Source: ANME-2 cluster archaeon
GTDB lineage: Archaea; Halobacteriota; Methanosarcinia; Methanosarcinales; Methanocomedenaceae
Assembly (NCBI GenBank): GCA_023544495.1
Contig: JAMJFV010000036.1
Coordinates: 1 to 15,025, forward strand
Direction of reading: 5' to 3'
Length of the DNA stretch: 15,025 nt
The position numbers and the translations under genes are program-made. The notes below the pieces were generated by a model. The model had not been told where the DNA came from. It made no database searches and saw only the letters and a list, made by a program, of their open reading frames with translations. Positions within the stretch are counted from its first letter, which is position 1, and the number at the start of each line of letters is the position of its first letter. Below, in pieces: positions 13,215 to 15,025 of this stretch.

Positions 13215-14050
13215 GCACATTGAACAGTCTGTCCGTGTCTGGTGCTGTTGAAGGAATAATCAGGCAGGCAGAAACAAGTCTGTCGAATGATGTCATTGAA
13301 GCCCTGAAAAATGCCCGGGACCAGGAGTCTGAAGGTCGTGCGAGAGCCCAGCTTGATGCAATACTTGAGAATATACGAATCGCAGATACCAGGACTATCC
13401 CCATGTGCCAGGATACCGGTATCCTTGTCTTTTTTGTTGAGATAGGTAGGGATGCTTGCATTGATTTTGACATGGAGGAAGCCATCAGAAAGGGCGTTAG
13501 GCAGGCAACGAAAAGCGTACCGCTCCGTCCAAATGCCGTTGAGCCCCTGACCAGGCAGAATTCAGGTGATAACACGGGAGACGGCCTGCCAGATATCAAT
13601 TATTCTTTTGTTGACAGTAAAACTATAACGATTACCGTTGCTCCAAAAGGGGCAGGTTCCGAGAATATGAGTGCTATCCGGATGCTGAAGCCTTCACAGG
13701 TGGATAGTGTCAAACAGTTCGTGGTCGAGACCGTTTTCAGGGCTGGAGGTATGCCATGCCCGCCCATTATCGTGGGTGTGGGTATCGGCGGCAGTTTTGA
13801 TAAAGCTGCCAGGCTGGCCAAGCATTCGCTCCTGCGGGACCTCAATGATATGGATGATTTTGAATTGGAAATACTGGAAGCGATTAATTCGCTGGGTATT
13901 GGTCCTATGGGACTGGGCGGCAGGACTACTGCCCTGGCCGTACATGTTGAAAAGGCTCACTGCCATACTGCCTCGCTGCCGGTAGCAGTGAACATCCAGT
14001 GCTGGGCCAACCGGCATGCATCAGTGACCCTGGAGGCAGGTCATGACTGA
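13211..14050 (+). CDS. fumA: Fumarate hydratase class I, alpha subunit
   Basis: This is the iron-sulfur-cluster subunit of two-subunit class I fumarase (or a close tartrate-dehydratase relative), which hydrates fumarate to malate using a labile, oxygen-sensitive 4Fe-4S cluster. Over 279 residues the cluster and active-site motifs are seen: MCQDTG (C66), RQNSGDNTGDG near 116-125, APKGAGSENMSA (144-155), GGMPCPPIIVGVGIGG (C183), and HCHTASLPVAVNIQCWA (C264, or possibly C251, as the third cluster ligand). No own Shine-Dalgarno is visible; the ATG overlaps the mdh stop, so coupling is likely. Its end overlaps fumB by eight bases. Fumarase rather than tartrate dehydratase is favoured by the adjacent mdh. 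Confidence 0.94.
   Translation: MSTLNSLSVSGAVEGIIRQAETSLSNDVIEALKNARDQESEGRARAQLDAILENIRIADTRTIPMCQDTGILVFFVEIGRDACIDFDMEEAIRKGVRQATKSVPLRPNAVEPLTRQNSGDNTGDGLPDINYSFVDSKTITITVAPKGAGSENMSAIRMLKPSQVDSVKQFVVETVFRAGGMPCPPIIVGVGIGGSFDKAARLAKHSLLRDLNDMDDFELEILEAINSLGIGPMGLGGRTTALAVHVEKAHCHTASLPVAVNIQCWANRHASVTLEAGHD
14032..14036 (+). promoter_or_regulatory. Shine-Dalgarno of fumB inside fumA
   Basis: GGAGG in the last codons of fumA lies 6 bases before the fumB ATG at 14043, favouring coupled synthesis of the two subunits. Confidence 0.75.
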
Positions 14051-14633
14051 GTACCACCTGACCACACCCCTGAACCTTAATGATATTGTGGAATTACAGG
14101 CAGGGGATATTGTGTATATCTCTGGTACTCTATATACGGCAAGGGATGAGGCTCACCTGAGAATACTGGAGTGGACTGCGGAAAGCAGAACATTGCCATT
14201 TGACCTGGAGGGCGCTGCCGTGTACCATTGCGGGCCCTTGATGAAGCGGGAAAGTAATGGTTGGCGTGTTGTGGCAGCAGGACCTACCACCAGCGCCAGG
14301 ATGACAGAGATGACACCCGGGCTGCTTGATAATTATAATGTCAGAGCGATCATTGGTAAAGGCGGGATGAAGGATATCGCTCCGGTATTGAAGGACAGGT
14401 GCGTGTACCTGGCATACACGGGCGGGTGTGCGGCACTGACTGTGGATATGATTAAAAGTGTAAAGGGTGTGCATTGGCCGGACCTGGGTATGCCTGAGGC
14501 TGTGTGGGTGCTGGAAGTGGAGGAATTCGGGCCGCTGATTGTGGGAGTGGATGCAAAGGGAAATGACCTGTTCGCAGAGGTTATGGAGAGGGCAGGGAAA
14601 GTATTTGAACTATCAACCAATCACGATATATAA
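14043..14633 (+). CDS. fumB: Fumarate hydratase class I, beta subunit
   Basis: This is the partner subunit of class I fumarase, contributing substrate-binding and catalytic residues next to the alpha subunit's 4Fe-4S cluster. The 196-residue protein shows SGTLYTARDEAH (27-38), YHCGP (61-65), AGPTTSARM (79-87), GKGGM (105-109), TGGCAALT (126-133), HWPDLGMPEA (144-153) and EEFGPLIV (160-167), all typical of the beta (C-terminal) domain. Single-chain class I fumarases carry both parts in one protein; the split form is common in archaea and anaerobes. The ATG overlaps fumA by eight bases. The stop codon (14631-14633) is embedded in the likely TATA box of the next gene. Confidence 0.94.
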   Translation: MTEYHLTTPLNLNDIVELQAGDIVYISGTLYTARDEAHLRILEWTAESRTLPFDLEGAAVYHCGPLMKRESNGWRVVAAGPTTSARMTEMTPGLLDNYNVRAIIGKGGMKDIAPVLKDRCVYLAYTGGCAALTVDMIKSVKGVHWPDLGMPEAVWVLEVEEFGPLIVGVDAKGNDLFAEVMERAGKVFELSTNHDI

Positions 14634-14634
14634 A
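14627..14634 (+). promoter_or_regulatory. TATA-like element of the rhomboid gene overlapping the fumB stop
   Basis: TATATAAA (14627-14634) includes the fumB TAA stop. A start about 25 bases downstream, near 14656, would leave only about 9 bases before the rhomboid ATG and no room for a Shine-Dalgarno, implying a nearly leaderless message. Confidence 0.4.
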
Positions 14635-14664
14635 AAACAGATATTTTACTAACTTCATATAAAA

Positions 14665-15025
14665 ATGAAACTGACATATTTTCTCATATTCCTTTGCAGT
14701 AGTATGAGCCTGTACGCATGGACCCATCCTGACATTATCCTTGCCTTTAGTTTAATGAATCTGGTAAATGGCAATTATTATACCCTGCTGACTGCTATTT
14801 TCGTTCATGGTGATTATCTTCACCTGGCAGGCAACATGGTATTTCTCTTCCTGTTCGGTACCTTTCTTGAAGATGAGGTCGGCTCGTGGCGAACGGGTAT
14901 TGCATTTATAACAGGGGGGACTATCACTTTCATCCTGAGCATTCCATTTTATCCCAATTCAGATATGGTTGGCGCGTCCGCTGCCATTTTTACCCTGATG
15001 GCTGTAGTATTACTTGTCAGAGAGC
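14665..15025 (+). CDS. Rhomboid-family intramembrane serine protease (N-terminal part)
   Basis: Rhomboids cut membrane proteins within the bilayer using a Ser-His pair. The window holds the first 120 codons; the frame runs off the right edge. Visible are a hydrophobic N-terminal helix (about 3-18), the conserved loop/helix FVHGDYLHLAGNMVFLFLFG (46-65) with H48, H53 and N57, LEDEVGSWR (69-76), and the serine motif VGASAAIFTLMAV (102-114) with S105 as the probable nucleophile. The usual motif is GASG; here it is GASA, a variant I recall in archaeal rhomboids. The catalytic His in a later helix is outside the window. The ATG at 14665 has no Shine-Dalgarno. It is on the same strand as fumB, 31 bases beyond its stop, but probably has its own promoter. 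Confidence 0.87.
   Translation, partial: MKLTYFLIFLCSSMSLYAWTHPDIILAFSLMNLVNGNYYTLLTAIFVHGDYLHLAGNMVFLFLFGTFLEDEVGSWRTGIAFITGGTITFILSIPFYPNSDMVGASAAIFTLMAVVLLVRE

Overview
The window reads as a chromosomal segment of a methanogenic or methanotrophic euryarchaeon, most likely Methanosarcinales-related (Methanosarcina, Methanoperedens or ANME-2-like). This rests on gene content: an archaeal-type NMN adenylyltransferase, CofC of coenzyme F420 biosynthesis, the archaeal transcription factor TFE, a DUF2551-like protein and an archaeal-type MtnA. Shine-Dalgarno sites of the GGTGA/GGAGG type and AT-rich intergenic DNA with TATA-like elements fit this. The placement is inferred from remembered families, not from a search.

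Layout. At 1-291 lies the 3' end of nadM (+), facing cofC and an ADP-ribosylglycohydrolase on the minus strand (308-1949). About 1.26 kb of very AT-rich DNA without a convincing gene follows (1950-3213). It contains a GC-richer island (about 2381-2675) that can fold and sits behind a TATA-like element, so it is a candidate non-coding RNA. Two small plus-strand genes follow: a DUF2551-like protein and a winged-helix-like protein. Their far end meets, stop codon to stop codon, a compact minus-strand run read from 9181 down to 4006: M42 aminopeptidase, NhaP-type cation/H+ antiporter with a TrkA regulatory tail, ATP-grasp ligase, TFE and HD-domain phosphohydrolase. TFE probably starts at a TTG preceded by AGGTGAT, inside the longer open frame.

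From 9351 the genes are on the plus strand: an unrecognised three-helix membrane protein, an amidohydrolase_2 family metal hydrolase, and mtnA (methionine salvage), followed by a structured, T-run-ended 3' region. A second plus-strand operon, mdh-fumA-fumB, starts from a TTG with a strong Shine-Dalgarno and has overlapping gene junctions. It encodes malate dehydrogenase and the two-subunit class I iron-sulfur fumarase, which together interconvert oxaloacetate, malate and fumarate. The window ends inside a rhomboid-family intramembrane protease gene whose likely TATA box overlaps the fumB stop codon.

Most genes are conserved archaeal housekeeping or cofactor genes. I found no defence island, prophage, CRISPR array, insertion sequence or tRNA. 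The least explained parts are the GC island in the AT-rich gap, the DUF2551/winged-helix pair, the unknown membrane protein and the structured region after mtnA.
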